64,000 bases of DNA from Microlunatus kandeliicorticis. Lineage in GTDB: Bacteria > Actinomycetota > Actinomycetes > Propionibacteriales > Propionibacteriaceae. Position 1 is the stretch's first letter; every line of letters starts with the position of its first letter. The position numbers and the translations under genes are program-made. The DNA is taken from assembly GCF_014137855.1 (NCBI RefSeq), contig NZ_JACGWT010000002.1, positions 186,001 to 250,000 of the forward strand, given 5' to 3'. Of this stretch, positions 1-7,780 are shown piece after piece. The notes below the pieces were generated by a model that saw only the letters and a program-made list of their open reading frames with translations, did not search any database and was not told the DNA's origin.

Positions 1-954
1 CCGGCCGCGGGTCGCGTACGGCGTGTGCGTGGGCAGCGTCATCCGCGGTGCCCGTCGGGGCGGCCGCAGGCCCATCAGGGCGAGCAGCTGCTGCACCCGG
101 AACCGGTGACCGCGGTAGGGCTCCAGGACCTCGGTGCAGGCGTCGTCGTCGAGCGCCTCGCCGGTCAGCGCCCAGGTGATGCCCTTGCCGACGTGGTAGT
201 CGCCGATGCTCCAGGCGTCGGCGTCGCCGTGCGCGCGCTGGCGGACCTCGGCCGACGTCCAGGGCCCGATCCCGGGCAGGCTGCGGAGCGCCGCGTCGAC
301 CGCGGCCGAGTCGCGGCCCAGGGTGCGCTCGAGCGCGGTGGCGCGGGTGGCCGCCCGGACCAGGGTGCGGCTGCGGCGCTGCTCGACCCCGGCGGCCAGG
401 AACTTCCAGCTCGGCACCCGGGCCCAGACCTCGGCGGTCGGCGGCAGCCGCATCCCGAAGGCGGCCGAGCCCGGGTCGTCGGTCGGGCCCGGTGCCGGCT
501 CGCCGTACTCGGCGGTCAGCAGCCGGAACGCCCGGAACGCCTCCTTGCCGGTCACCACCTGCTCCAGACAGGCCGGCGCCAGCGCCTCCAGGACGAGGTC
601 GGTCGCGCCGACCCGGTAGCTGCCGAACCGCCGCAGCGCCTCGACCAGCGGCGGGTGCTCGGGGCGCGGGACGAAGCCGCTCGGGTCGTCGTCGGCACCG
701 ACCAGCCGCGGGACCTGGTCGATCGCCCACTCCGCCCCCGGGCCCCAGGCGTCGGCCCGGACCCCGTCGGCGAGCGGAGCCAGCTTGAGCAGGACGGGCC
801 CCTCGGGCGTCCGCGAAGCCCGCAGCCAGCCGGTGCCGATCCGCCGGTGGGTCGGATCGGCCGGCCCGCGGCGGTGGTGGCCGAGGATCGCGGACAGCGG
901 GACCGGGCGGCCCAGCCCGACCACCCGGCTCGCCTGCGGACGTCGCCCGGTCAC
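1..954 (-). CDS. HhH-GPD DNA glycosylase, AlkA-like (3' end outside window)
   Basis: Likely a base-excision DNA glycosylase that removes alkylated bases. On the minus strand the frame is open from GTG 954 to the window edge (318 codons) with no stop, so the C-terminus is missing. The helix-hairpin-helix reads LPGIGPWTSAEV. About 20 residues later comes IGDYHVGK, whose Asp aligns with the catalytic Asp of AlkA (DDYLIK in E. coli). A Trp-rich stretch (VPSWKFLAAGVEQRRSRT) precedes the HhH helix as in this family. The GTG start overlaps the stop of yaaA by 4 nt (GTGA), so the two genes form an operon and are probably translationally coupled. The family assignment rests on the HhH motif and the Asp; substrate range cannot be told. 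Confidence 0.85.
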   Translation of the reverse strand, partial: MTGRRPQASRVVGLGRPVPLSAILGHHRRGPADPTHRRIGTGWLRASRTPEGPVLLKLAPLADGVRADAWGPGAEWAIDQVPRLVGADDDPSGFVPRPEHPPLVEALRRFGSYRVGATDLVLEALAPACLEQVVTGKEAFRAFRLLTAEYGEPAPGPTDDPGSAAFGMRLPPTAEVWARVPSWKFLAAGVEQRRSRTLVRAATRATALERTLGRDSAAVDAALRSLPGIGPWTSAEVRQRAHGDADAWSIGDYHVGKGITWALTGEALDDDACTEVLEPYRGHRFRVQQLLALMGLRPPRRAPRMTLPTHTPYATRGR

Positions 955-1748
955 CCGGCCGCCTCGCGGCGGTCCGACCCCTCGTTCCCGCCGAGCACCG
1001 CCCGGACCTCGAGCCGGCGGCGCGGACCATCGCCCAGCAGCGCGCAGTCGAATCCGGCCGCTCCGAGCGCGGCCACCACCTGCCGTCCGCTCCGGAGCGG
1101 ACGGTCGGTCTCGAGCAGGGCCCGGACGACCAGCCCGCGGGTGTGCTTGGCGTGGTGGCTGACGCTGACCAGCCGGCCGTCGACCTCGGTGACCACCCGG
1201 ACCTGCAGGGTCTCGACACCGGCCGGCATCCGCCAGGCGTCGGCGTAGCCCTGCGAGCGGCAGTCGACCACCGGACCAGCCGGCAGGTCCAGCGACGCGG
1301 TCCGCTCCCGCCACCAGCCCGGCAACGACCCGAACCCGGGCAGCCGGGTGTGTGCGGAGACCCGGTAGGACGGGATGACGTCGCCGAGCCGGATCGGCCC
1401 CCACAGCGCGCTCTGCACCCGCACCCACCGGGCGGCCCGGCGGCGGGCGTCCGCGGACAGGCTCGGGTGGTCGAGCGCGGCGTACAGCACGCCGGTGTAG
1501 ACCTCGTGGGCCGGCCGGGCCGGCAGCCGGGCGAGGTCGACGTTGCGCCGGACCTCGGCCAGCGCGGCCGGTCCGACGCCGAACCGGTCGGCGGCGTCGT
1601 CGCGGGCGCTGGCCCCGACCACCGCGTCGAGCACGGCGCGCCGGGCCTCGGTCAGCTCGGGATGGGCGAGCGTGGACAGGTCGACCCGTCGGCGTCCGGT
1701 GCGCTGCGGCTCCGCCTTGCCCTCGGACGGCGGCAGCAGCACGAGCAC
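951..1748 (-). CDS. yaaA: Peroxide stress protein YaaA (DUF328)
   Basis: A 265-residue member of the YaaA/DUF328 family. In E. coli this protein lowers free iron and limits DNA damage during hydrogen peroxide stress. The family signature VLVLLPPSEGKAE lies at the very N-terminus, and the conserved region continues with VYTGVLYAALD and a C-terminal FSHHAK-like stretch (VSVSHHAKHTRGLVVRALL). I chose the GTG at 1748 because a GGAGGG ribosome site sits 5 nt upstream and the family motif starts immediately after; a longer in-frame start at 1787 would add 13 unconserved residues. It is followed with a 4-nt overlap by a DNA glycosylase, which fits a shared role in DNA protection. Confidence 0.92.
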   Translation of the reverse strand: MLVLLPPSEGKAEPQRTGRRRVDLSTLAHPELTEARRAVLDAVVGASARDDAADRFGVGPAALAEVRRNVDLARLPARPAHEVYTGVLYAALDHPSLSADARRRAARWVRVQSALWGPIRLGDVIPSYRVSAHTRLPGFGSLPGWWRERTASLDLPAGPVVDCRSQGYADAWRMPAGVETLQVRVVTEVDGRLVSVSHHAKHTRGLVVRALLETDRPLRSGRQVVAALGAAGFDCALLGDGPRRRLEVRAVLGGNEGSDRREAAG

Positions 1749-1896
1749 GCGCGACCCTCCCTCGTCCGTCCGATCCCGCCGGTGCACCGGCCGTCCTGCT
1801 GCCGCGCCGAGGTGGATCGCCTCGGTACCGTTCGGGTGTCAGGCGACACCCCCGACAGCTGCGGCCTGCCCCCACGGACAGGTCGCCCGACTCAGG

Positions 1897-1902
1897 TTAG
1901 GT
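1897..1902 (+). promoter_or_regulatory. Candidate -10 element of a leaderless promoter
   Basis: Hexamer TTAGGT followed by 6 nt and then GTG 1909. The spacing matches the other leaderless starts in this window. The -35 region is not recognisable. Confidence 0.35.
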
Positions 1903-1908
1903 CAGACC

Positions 1909-3447
1909 GTGCCGCATCCCGACCACGCCGGCCGCCCGCAGACGGCGGAGGGCTCGGTGCGCCAGCTCAAGGCCCTGCGGCTGATGATCGTGGTGCTGAT
2001 CCCGGTCGCGATCTGGACGGTGGTCGGGCTGATCGCCTTCTGGCCGGGCCCCTTGGCCGGCCACGTCCGGCAGGACCTGTCGCAGTACTCGGTCAAGGGA
2101 CTGACCCTGCCCACCGGCGAGATCACCCGGGTCACCCCGGTGTCGTGCAACGGCCAGGTCGGTTCCACCGGCGGCGGTCAGGCCGGGTCCGCGGGCACCT
2201 GCGCGACCATCGACGTCCGGCTGCTCGACGGTCCGGAGAAGGGCCAGCAGGTCCAGGTCCAGCTCACCGACGCCGTCTACTCCTCGGGCGCCTCGGTGGG
2301 CGAGAAGGTCAAGCTGTTCCGAGTGCCGACCGACGGGGCGCCGGCGTACCAGTTCTCCGACTTCGACCGGACGCTCCCGCTGGTGGTGATCGCGCTGGTG
2401 TTCGCCGCGGTGGTGATCGCGGTCGCCCGCTGGCGGGGGCTGGCCTCGCTGCTCGGGCTGGCCTTCGCCGGCTTCATCCTGGTCAAGTTCCTGTTCCCGG
2501 CCCTGGTCGAGGGATCGAACCCGGTCGCGGTCGGGCTGATCGCCTCCTCGGCGATCATGTTCGTGGTCTTGTACGCCGCGCACGGGTTCAGTGCCCGCAC
2601 CACCACCGCGCTGCTCGGCACCCTCTTCGGGCTGGTGGTCAGCGCGGGGCTCGGCTGGGCGGCCAGCAGCTGGGCGCACCTGACCGGCGTCGCCTCCGAC
2701 GACGACTACCTGCTGTCGGCCACCGCCCCGGACCTCAAGCTCACCTCGGTGGTGATCTGCGGGGTGATCGTCGCCGGGCTCGGCGTGCTCAACGACGTCA
2801 CCATCACCCAGGCCTCCGCGGTCTGGGAGCTGGCCGAGCTCGATCCCGACCGGCGCAAGCTGTTCTCCCGGGCGATGCGGATCGGCCGCGACCACATCGC
2901 CTCGACTGTCTACACGATCGCCTTCGCCACCGCGGGCGCCACCCTCGGGGCCCTGTTGCTGATCGCGATCTACGACCGCCCGCTCTTCGAGGTGCTGCAG
3001 ACCGAGGCCTTCGCCGGCGAGATCGTCCGCACCCTGGTCGGGTCGATCGGCCTGGTGCTCGCCGTCCCGCTGACCACCGCGATCGGGGTCGCGGTGGTCC
3101 GGGCCGGGGACCGGGGTGCGGCCCGGCAGCTCGGACGCCCGGTGGCCGTCCCGGACGGTGCCGCCCCGCTCGTCGACGACGCACCGGCCGAGGACGACGG
3201 CCCAGGCGACGACGACGCTCCGATCACCGACGACGCACCGGCCGACACCCCACGGCCCCGCCCCACGGCGTCGCCGACCTCGCCCCCCTCGCCCGCCTCG
3301 CCCGCCTCCGAGCCCGAGGAGCCGGCGGCCGCCGCGGGTCGGCGGCGCGGCTGGCGACTGCCCCGACGCCGACCGGACGACGACGTCGACTTCTCCGACC
3401 TCCGCGACCCGGACGACCCGCCGCCCGCCCCGCGGCGCAGCCGCTGA
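1909..3447 (+). CDS. YibE/F family multi-pass membrane protein
   Basis: A 512-residue integral membrane protein of the YibE/F family (PF07907), whose function is unknown. A first membrane helix (LMIVVLIPVAIWTVVGLIAF) is followed by an outside domain of about 100 residues with the family pattern DVRLLDGPEKGQQVQVQL. Then come about seven helices, including the conserved NDVTITQASAVWEL segment. The last ~110 residues are an acidic, Pro-rich cytoplasmic tail, longer than the family core needs. The start could be GTG 1909 (leaderless, see the -10 entry) or GTG 1957, which has GGAGGG only 4 nt upstream. The final codons and stop lie inside the first copy of a 29-bp tandem duplication. Confidence 0.85.
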   Translation: MPHPDHAGRPQTAEGSVRQLKALRLMIVVLIPVAIWTVVGLIAFWPGPLAGHVRQDLSQYSVKGLTLPTGEITRVTPVSCNGQVGSTGGGQAGSAGTCATIDVRLLDGPEKGQQVQVQLTDAVYSSGASVGEKVKLFRVPTDGAPAYQFSDFDRTLPLVVIALVFAAVVIAVARWRGLASLLGLAFAGFILVKFLFPALVEGSNPVAVGLIASSAIMFVVLYAAHGFSARTTTALLGTLFGLVVSAGLGWAASSWAHLTGVASDDDYLLSATAPDLKLTSVVICGVIVAGLGVLNDVTITQASAVWELAELDPDRRKLFSRAMRIGRDHIASTVYTIAFATAGATLGALLLIAIYDRPLFEVLQTEAFAGEIVRTLVGSIGLVLAVPLTTAIGVAVVRAGDRGAARQLGRPVAVPDGAAPLVDDAPAEDDGPGDDDAPITDDAPADTPRPRPTASPTSPPSPASPASEPEEPAAAAGRRRGWRLPRRRPDDDVDFSDLRDPDDPPPAPRRSR

Positions 3448-3496
3448 CGCGATCAGGGCCGCGGCGGAGCCGCTGACGCGATCAGGACCGCGGCGG
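3439..3496. repeat. Two tandem 29-bp copies covering a gene 3' end
   Basis: Two adjacent 29-nt copies (3439-3467 and 3468-3496) differ at one base. Each begins AGCCGCTGACGCGATCAGG and holds the last codons and TGA stop of the YibE/F gene. The second copy is untranslated. Confidence 0.9.
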
Positions 3497-3530
3497 AGCC
3501 GTTCTCCTTCCCTATCCGGGCGGGTCGGGC

Positions 3531-3536
3531 CAGGCT
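3531..3536 (+). promoter_or_regulatory. Candidate -10 element of a leaderless promoter
   Basis: CAGGCT, then 6 nt, then ATG 3543 of the globin gene. No ribosome binding site lies in the gap, which fits leaderless translation. Confidence 0.5.
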
Positions 3537-3542
3537 GGGCGC

Positions 3543-4007
3543 ATGCCCACGCTCTACGAGGCGGCCGGCGGCCGCGAGGGTCTGCTGGCGCTGGCCGAGG
3601 CCTGGCACCGGCGGGTGCTGGCCGACGAGGTGGTCGCCCACGCGTTCAGCCACGGCTACCGGGAGGACCACACACCCCGGCTGGCCGCCTACTTCGTCGA
3701 GGCGCTCGGCGGCCCTGACGACTACAGCGACCGCTACGGCGACGAGAGCGGCGTCGTCCGGCTGCACAGCGGCAACGGCGAGCACACGGTGATGGACAAC
3801 CGGGCGATCGCCTGCTTCGACCAGGCGCTGGCCGACGTCGGGCTCGACCGCGACGAGCGGCTGCGTCAGGTCCTGCACGACTGGTTCGCCTGGGCGATCC
3901 GCACGGCGATGGCGCGCTATCACGGGTCGGCCGACGACGTCCCGGACGACCTGCCGCTGCGCCGCTGGGACTGGGACGGGCTGGTTCCGCTGCCCGGCAG
4001 CTGGTGA
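3543..4007 (+). CDS. Group II truncated haemoglobin
   Basis: A 154-residue 2/2 globin, a haem protein that binds oxygen or nitric oxide in the cytoplasm. It begins TLYEAAGGREGLLALAEAWH, the usual opening of the truncated globins. His75 in VVRLHSGNGEHTVMDNRA takes the position of the proximal haem ligand, followed by the family region where RIG/IG is usual. The C-terminal extension DLPLRRWDWDGLVPLPGSW is Trp-rich and is common in actinobacterial relatives annotated simply as globin or oxidoreductase. The stop codon overlaps the GTG of a Nudix hydrolase, so the two are co-expressed. Haem binding itself is inferred from the family. Confidence 0.85.
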   Translation: MPTLYEAAGGREGLLALAEAWHRRVLADEVVAHAFSHGYREDHTPRLAAYFVEALGGPDDYSDRYGDESGVVRLHSGNGEHTVMDNRAIACFDQALADVGLDRDERLRQVLHDWFAWAIRTAMARYHGSADDVPDDLPLRRWDWDGLVPLPGSW

Positions 4008-4438
4008 GTCCCGACCGGGCGGTCGCCGTGGTCGTCCGCGGCGGTCGGCTGCTGGTGGTGACCCGGCATCGCGTCGACCCCACCGGGGTGTCCGACTACG
4101 TGGTGCTCCCGGGCGGTGGGATCGAACCGGGCGAGACTCCCGAGCAGGCCGCACTCCGCGAGCTGGCCGAGGAGACCGGGCTCGTCGCCGACCACGCCGT
4201 CCCGCTGGCCGTCCGCACCGACGGCGGCCGGACCGCCCACTACCTGAGGGTCACCGACCCGGGCGGTGACCCGGTGCTGGGCGGGCCCGAGGCCGTCCAC
4301 CAGAGCGCGAGCAACCGCTACGGCTTCGGCTGGCTCGGTCCCGACGACCTCGCGCCGCTACGGCCGGCCGAGCTGCGCGCGGTGGCGCGGGCCTGGCTGG
4401 TCGGGTCCGACGGTCATGTCGGGTTTCCCGACAGGTGA
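4004..4438 (+). CDS. Nudix hydrolase
   Basis: A 144-residue pyrophosphohydrolase acting on nucleoside diphosphates linked to another moiety. The full Nudix box is present at residues 38-60: GGIEPGETPEQAALRELAEE then TGL, matching GX5EX7REUXEEXGU. The strand before it reads VVLPGGG, as expected. The GTG start overlaps the globin stop in a GTGA, so it is the second gene of that operon. Nothing in the sequence fixes the substrate. Housecleaning of oxidised nucleotides would fit a globin neighbour, but that is only an inference from position. Confidence 0.9.
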   Translation: MSPDRAVAVVVRGGRLLVVTRHRVDPTGVSDYVVLPGGGIEPGETPEQAALRELAEETGLVADHAVPLAVRTDGGRTAHYLRVTDPGGDPVLGGPEAVHQSASNRYGFGWLGPDDLAPLRPAELRAVARAWLVGSDGHVGFPDR

Positions 4439-4468
4439 ACACGGCGTTGGTCGGGCGCGGTGGCGACC

Positions 4469-4474
4469 TACCGT
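4469..4474 (+). promoter_or_regulatory. Leaderless promoter -10 (TACCGT)
   Basis: TACCGT, then 6 nt, then GTG 4481. A TTGGTC at 4447-4452 is a plausible -35 with a 16-nt spacer. No ribosome site precedes the start. Confidence 0.5.
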
Positions 4475-4480
4475 CGTGAC

Positions 4481-4969
4481 GTGAGCCTGGCGAGCGTGCT
4501 GACCTTCCCGAACCCGGTCAACGAGAAGGCGGCCCGGGTGGTCGCGGGCTGTGTCGTCCTCAGCGGGCTGGTGATCCTGCTCGGCGGTTGGTACTGGCTG
4601 ACCGTCCCGCTGGCGGTCGGGTTCGCGCTCCGGGTGGCCAGCGGTCCGAGGTTCAGCCTGTTCGGGCTGCTCGCGACCCGGCTCGTGGCGCCCCGGCTGG
4701 GGCGCGCGAAGCTGGTCCCGGGTCCGCCGAAGCGGTTCGCGCAGGCCATCGGGCTGACCTTCTCGACCGCCGCGGCGGTGCTCGCGCTGGTCGCGGACCA
4801 GCCGCTGGCCGCCGGGATCGTGCTGGCCGTGCTGGTCGTCTTCGCCACCCTCGAGTCGGTCGTCGGGTTCTGCGCCGGGTGCTGGGTGTTCGGGCTGCTG
4901 ATGCGCGCGGGCGTCATCCCGGAGAGCACCTGCGAGGCCTGCGCGAGCTGGCGCCCCACCGCCGGCTGA
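4481..4969 (+). CDS. DUF4395 domain membrane protein
   Basis: A 162-residue membrane protein of the DUF4395 family (PF14340), function unknown. It opens with the family hallmark FPNPVNEKAARVVAG, followed by two hydrophobic hairpins (about residues 20-52 and 88-140). The last helix carries a CAGCW motif, a Cys-x2-Cys pair found in many members and perhaps redox-active. I prefer GTG 4481 over the in-frame GTG 4460 because the -10 hexamer ends 6 nt upstream and the conserved motif starts right after. Its TGA forms part of a hairpin shared with the convergent ankyrin gene. Confidence 0.85.
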   Translation: MSLASVLTFPNPVNEKAARVVAGCVVLSGLVILLGGWYWLTVPLAVGFALRVASGPRFSLFGLLATRLVAPRLGRAKLVPGPPKRFAQAIGLTFSTAAAVLALVADQPLAAGIVLAVLVVFATLESVVGFCAGCWVFGLLMRAGVIPESTCEACASWRPTAG

Positions 4970-4983
4970 GCCGCGCGCTCAGC
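4965..4983. terminator. Stop-codon hairpin between convergent genes
   Basis: GCTGAGC (4965-4971), 5-nt loop, GCTCAGC (4977-4983): a perfect 7-bp stem that contains the TGA of the DUF4395 gene and the TGA of the ankyrin gene. Likely a short bidirectional terminator; no U-tract. Confidence 0.55.
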
Positions 4984-5401
4984 GTCCGGTCTCGCCGCGG
5001 GCGGTCCGGAGGATCTCGAGCAGGTCGGGCCGGTCGAAGAAGGTCGCGGTGTCCCAGGCGTTCGGCGTGCCGGTCCGGGCGCTCGCCCCGGCGGCGACCA
5101 GGGTGCGCACCACGTCCTCGTAGCCCTTGAACACCGCCCCCGCCAACGGGGTCTGACCGCGGTCGTTCATCGCCTCGGCGTCGGCGCCGCGGTCGAGCAG
5201 CGCCTGCACGGTCGCCGCGTGCCCGTGGTAGGCGGCCAGCATCAGCAGGGTGTTGCCCCGGGCGTCGGTCATGTCCACCGGGACGCCGGCGTCGACGTAG
5301 GCCCCGAGCCGCTCGGTCTCTCCCGCCCGGGCCCGGTCGAAGAGCCAGTGCGCGAGCTCGACCGGGTCCGATCCGTCGGGGACGGCACCCGGCTCGCCCA
5401 C
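4979..5401 (-). CDS. Ankyrin repeat protein
   Basis: A 140-residue cytoplasmic protein made of ankyrin repeats. Two full repeats are clear: DARGNTLLMLAAYHGHAATV and, next, NDRGQTPLAGAVFKGYEDVV, each followed by a helix ending LLDRGA or LVAAGA; a degenerate third follows. An N-terminal helix (DPVELAHWLFDRARAGETER) resembles the capping helix of this small actinobacterial family. GTG 5401 begins 2 nt after the lysS stop with GGGGAG about 8 nt upstream, so it is translated from the lysS message. The same frame is open far upstream through lysS in another reading, but that part is a shadow. Binding partner unknown. Confidence 0.85.
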   Translation of the reverse strand: MGEPGAVPDGSDPVELAHWLFDRARAGETERLGAYVDAGVPVDMTDARGNTLLMLAAYHGHAATVQALLDRGADAEAMNDRGQTPLAGAVFKGYEDVVRTLVAAGASARTGTPNAWDTATFFDRPDLLEILRTARGETGR

Positions 5402-5403
5402 GG

Positions 5404-6948
5404 TCAGCTCCCCGGGCGGAGCAGCGGGAACAGGATGGTCTCGCGGATGCCGGCGCCGGTGAACAGCATCATCAACCGGTCGATCCCGATGCCGACGCCG
5501 CCCATCGGCGGGGCGCCGAACTCGAGCGCGGCCAGGAAGTCCTCGTCGAGCTGCATCGCCTCGGGGTCCCCGGCCGCCGCGGCCAGCGACTGCGCGTAGA
5601 GCCGTTCGCGCTGGATCACCGGGTCGATCAGCTCGGAGAACCCGGTGCCGCGCTCGACCCCGGCGATGATCAGGTCCCAGGCCTCGATCAGCCGCGGGTC
5701 GCTGCGGTGCGGGCGGGCCAGCGGCTGCGCCGACGGTGGGTAGTCGCAGACGAAGGTCGGCTGCAGCAGCCCCGGCTCGACCAGCGCCTCGAACAGCTCG
5801 AGGACGATCTTCTCGGCGTCCCAGGCCGGGTCGAGCGCGACGTCGTGCCGCTCGGCGATCCGCCGCAGTGTCGCCGCGTCGGTGTCGGGGTCGACGGTCT
5901 CGCCCACTGCCTCGGACAGCCCCGGGTAGACCCCGAGCCAGCGCCACTCGCCGTCGAGGTCGACCACACCGTTCGGCGTCTCGAGCTGCCGGCTCCCGAG
6001 CGCGTCGGCGGCGTCGAGGACGATCTGCCGGGTGATCTCGGCGACCGTCCGCTGGTCCCCCCACGACTGGTAGAACTCGAGCATCGTGAACTCGGGGCTG
6101 TGGCTGGAGTCGACGCCCTCGTTGCGGAAGATCCGGCCCAGCTCGTAGACGTTCTCGACGCCGCCGACCACGGCCCGCTTGAGGAACAGCTCGAGCGCGA
6201 TCCGCAGCGTCATGTCGATGTCGAAGGCGTTGAGGTGGGTGGCGAACGGCCGCGCGTTGGCGCCTCCGTGGACGAGCTGGAGCACCGGCGTCTCGATCTC
6301 CACGAACCCGCTGCGGTGCAGGGTCTCCCGGACGCTGCGGGTCACCGTGGCGCGGGCCCGGACCATGTCGCGGGCGGCTTCACGGACGATCAGGTCGGCG
6401 TAACGCTGCCGGACCCGGAGCTCGTCGGACAGCTCGGCGTGCAACGTCGGCAGCGGTCGCAACGCCTTGGAGGCGAGGGTCCAGTCGCCGGCCATCACCG
6501 ACAGCTCGCCGCGCTTGCTGCTGATCACCCGGCCCTCGACGGCGACGAAGTCGCCCAGGTCGACGTCGGCCTTCCAGGCGGCCAGCCGCTGCTCGCCGAC
6601 CTCGGCCAGCGACAGCATCACCTGCAGCCGGGCACCCGAGCTGGTCTGGTCGAGTCCCTCAGCCAGGGTGGCGAAGCAGAGCTTGCCGGTGTTGCGGAGC
6701 AGCACCACCCGGCCGGTCACCGCGACCCGCTCCTGGGTCTCCTCGCCCGCCGTCAGGCCGCCCCAGGTCTCCCGGACCTGACGCAGCGTGTGGGTGCGCG
6801 GCACCGTCACCGGGTAGGGCGCCACGCCCTCCCCGACCAGCCGCTCGCGCTTGGCCAGCCGGACCCGGATCTGCTCGGCGCGCTCGGCCTGTTCGGCCTG
6901 CGCGTCGGCGGCCGCGCTCGGGGCGCCGGACCCGGGATCGGTGTGCAC
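5404..6948 (-). CDS. lysS: Lysine--tRNA ligase, class II
   Basis: Charges tRNA-Lys with lysine using ATP. The 514-residue protein has the class II layout. An N-terminal OB-fold anticodon domain (about residues 60-165, VAVTGRVVLLRNTGKLCFATL) is followed by the catalytic core with motif 2 (FRNEGVDSSHSPEFTMLEFY) and motif 3 (GVGIGIDRLMMLFTGAGIRE) near the C-terminus, ending LFPLLRP as usual. GTG 6948 is preferred over GTG 6954 because a TAGGCT hexamer ends 6 nt before it, and the upstream GTG would sit directly against the -10. It is followed by an ankyrin gene 2 nt downstream. This is the ordinary housekeeping enzyme; no bifunctional MprF-like domain is attached. Confidence 0.96.
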   Translation of the reverse strand: MHTDPGSGAPSAAADAQAEQAERAEQIRVRLAKRERLVGEGVAPYPVTVPRTHTLRQVRETWGGLTAGEETQERVAVTGRVVLLRNTGKLCFATLAEGLDQTSSGARLQVMLSLAEVGEQRLAAWKADVDLGDFVAVEGRVISSKRGELSVMAGDWTLASKALRPLPTLHAELSDELRVRQRYADLIVREAARDMVRARATVTRSVRETLHRSGFVEIETPVLQLVHGGANARPFATHLNAFDIDMTLRIALELFLKRAVVGGVENVYELGRIFRNEGVDSSHSPEFTMLEFYQSWGDQRTVAEITRQIVLDAADALGSRQLETPNGVVDLDGEWRWLGVYPGLSEAVGETVDPDTDAATLRRIAERHDVALDPAWDAEKIVLELFEALVEPGLLQPTFVCDYPPSAQPLARPHRSDPRLIEAWDLIIAGVERGTGFSELIDPVIQRERLYAQSLAAAAGDPEAMQLDEDFLAALEFGAPPMGGVGIGIDRLMMLFTGAGIRETILFPLLRPGS

Positions 6949-6954
6949 CGGCAC

Positions 6955-6960
6955 AGCCTA
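6955..6960 (-). promoter_or_regulatory. Leaderless promoter -10 of lysS (TAGGCT)
   Basis: TAGGCT read on the minus strand, then 6 nt (GTGCCG), then GTG 6948. No Shine-Dalgarno sequence precedes the gene. Confidence 0.55.
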
Positions 6961-7012
6961 AGCGGGCGCTGAGCCGACCCCGGTCGCGCGTCCCGGGGCC
7001 GCCCCGGACCGC

Positions 7013-7678
7013 TCAGTCGTTGCGGGTGCCGAACCGGTCGAGGTAGGCGACGATCCGGCTGAACAGCTCGGAGGCCTCGCGCGGCCGGATCTCCGCCGGC
7101 GGAGGGTTGTCGGCGAGCTCGTAGAGCACCGGAGCGGCCTCGCCGACGCCGTGGTTCGCGGCGATCTGGGCCAGGATCCGCGAGGACAGCCGGACCGACT
7201 CCGGGTCCATCGTCCAGACGGCCTGGAACAGCCGGTCGATCTCGGGCACGACGCCCTGACCCGGGACCTCCCAGGCGGCCAGCACCACCGGCAGGTCGAG
7301 GCTGTCGCAGACCACGATCCACTCGTCGGCGAGCGGCTCGTCCGGCCCGATCCGGACCTGGGTCGGCATCGAGGGGGCGTCCCCGGGATCGAAGTCGGCG
7401 AACACCAGCGCGTGCCGGGAGGTGGCGGCCAGGTGCTGCCAGCGCTGCTGCGCCCGCTTGTAGAACTGGACCCGCTGGAAGGCGCCGAACAGCAGCGGCG
7501 CGTCGGCCGGAGCGCAGAACTGATCCTCGATGGCCCAGGACAGGGCGATCAGCGTCCGCTTGCTCAACCGGTAGGAGGTGAGCCCGGGGCGGCGTTCGAG
7601 CTGCCAGTACACCGACTGGGTGATGTCGACCGGGGGGGTGTGGTCAAGATCGCTCGGGGGAACCAAGGGCACGGTCAT
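7013..7678 (-). CDS. DICT sensory domain protein
   Basis: A 221-residue soluble protein that looks like a stand-alone DICT domain (PF10069), a sensory module otherwise found with diguanylate cyclases and two-component proteins. The best match is LLFGAFQRVQFYKRAQQRWQ followed by ALVFADF and, later, EWIVVCDSLDLPVVLAAWE. The N-terminal ~50 residues (KRTLIALSWAIEDQFC) are also typical of the actinobacterial form. No output domain is attached, so it must act through a partner that the window does not reveal. ATG 7678 has GAGGAC upstream. It diverges from the YbjQ gene across about 100 bp. Confidence 0.7.
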   Translation of the reverse strand: MTVPLVPPSDLDHTPPVDITQSVYWQLERRPGLTSYRLSKRTLIALSWAIEDQFCAPADAPLLFGAFQRVQFYKRAQQRWQHLAATSRHALVFADFDPGDAPSMPTQVRIGPDEPLADEWIVVCDSLDLPVVLAAWEVPGQGVVPEIDRLFQAVWTMDPESVRLSSRILAQIAANHGVGEAAPVLYELADNPPPAEIRPREASELFSRIVAYLDRFGTRND

Positions 7679-7767
7679 TCGATGTCCTCATTCGTTCGGC
7701 AGGAGCGCTTCCTCCGAGCGCTGTCACGATCGTACTCACGGGCCTCGCCCACGCCCCGTGCGCCGGT

Positions 7768-7773
7768 TAGCCT
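7768..7773 (+). promoter_or_regulatory. Leaderless promoter -10 (TAGCCT)
   Basis: TAGCCT, then 7 nt, then ATG 7781. No ribosome site in the gap. Confidence 0.5.
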
Positions 7774-7780
7774 TCGCACC

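Noticed and set aside
25-1248. Long plus-strand open frames over the first 1.2 kb
   Set aside because: They are antisense to the DNA glycosylase and YaaA genes, lack any family signature and have the Pro/Arg/Gly composition of GC-rich shadows.
4979-6064. Long open frame suggesting a lysS-ankyrin fusion protein
   Set aside because: The upstream part is a different frame of lysS with Arg-rich shadow sequence. LysS has its own stop at 5404, and the ankyrin gene has its own GTG with a ribosome site.
7632-7638. G7 run near the start of the DICT gene as a phase-variation tract
   Set aside because: It encodes ordinary Thr-Pro-Pro codons and seven bases is short for this base composition.
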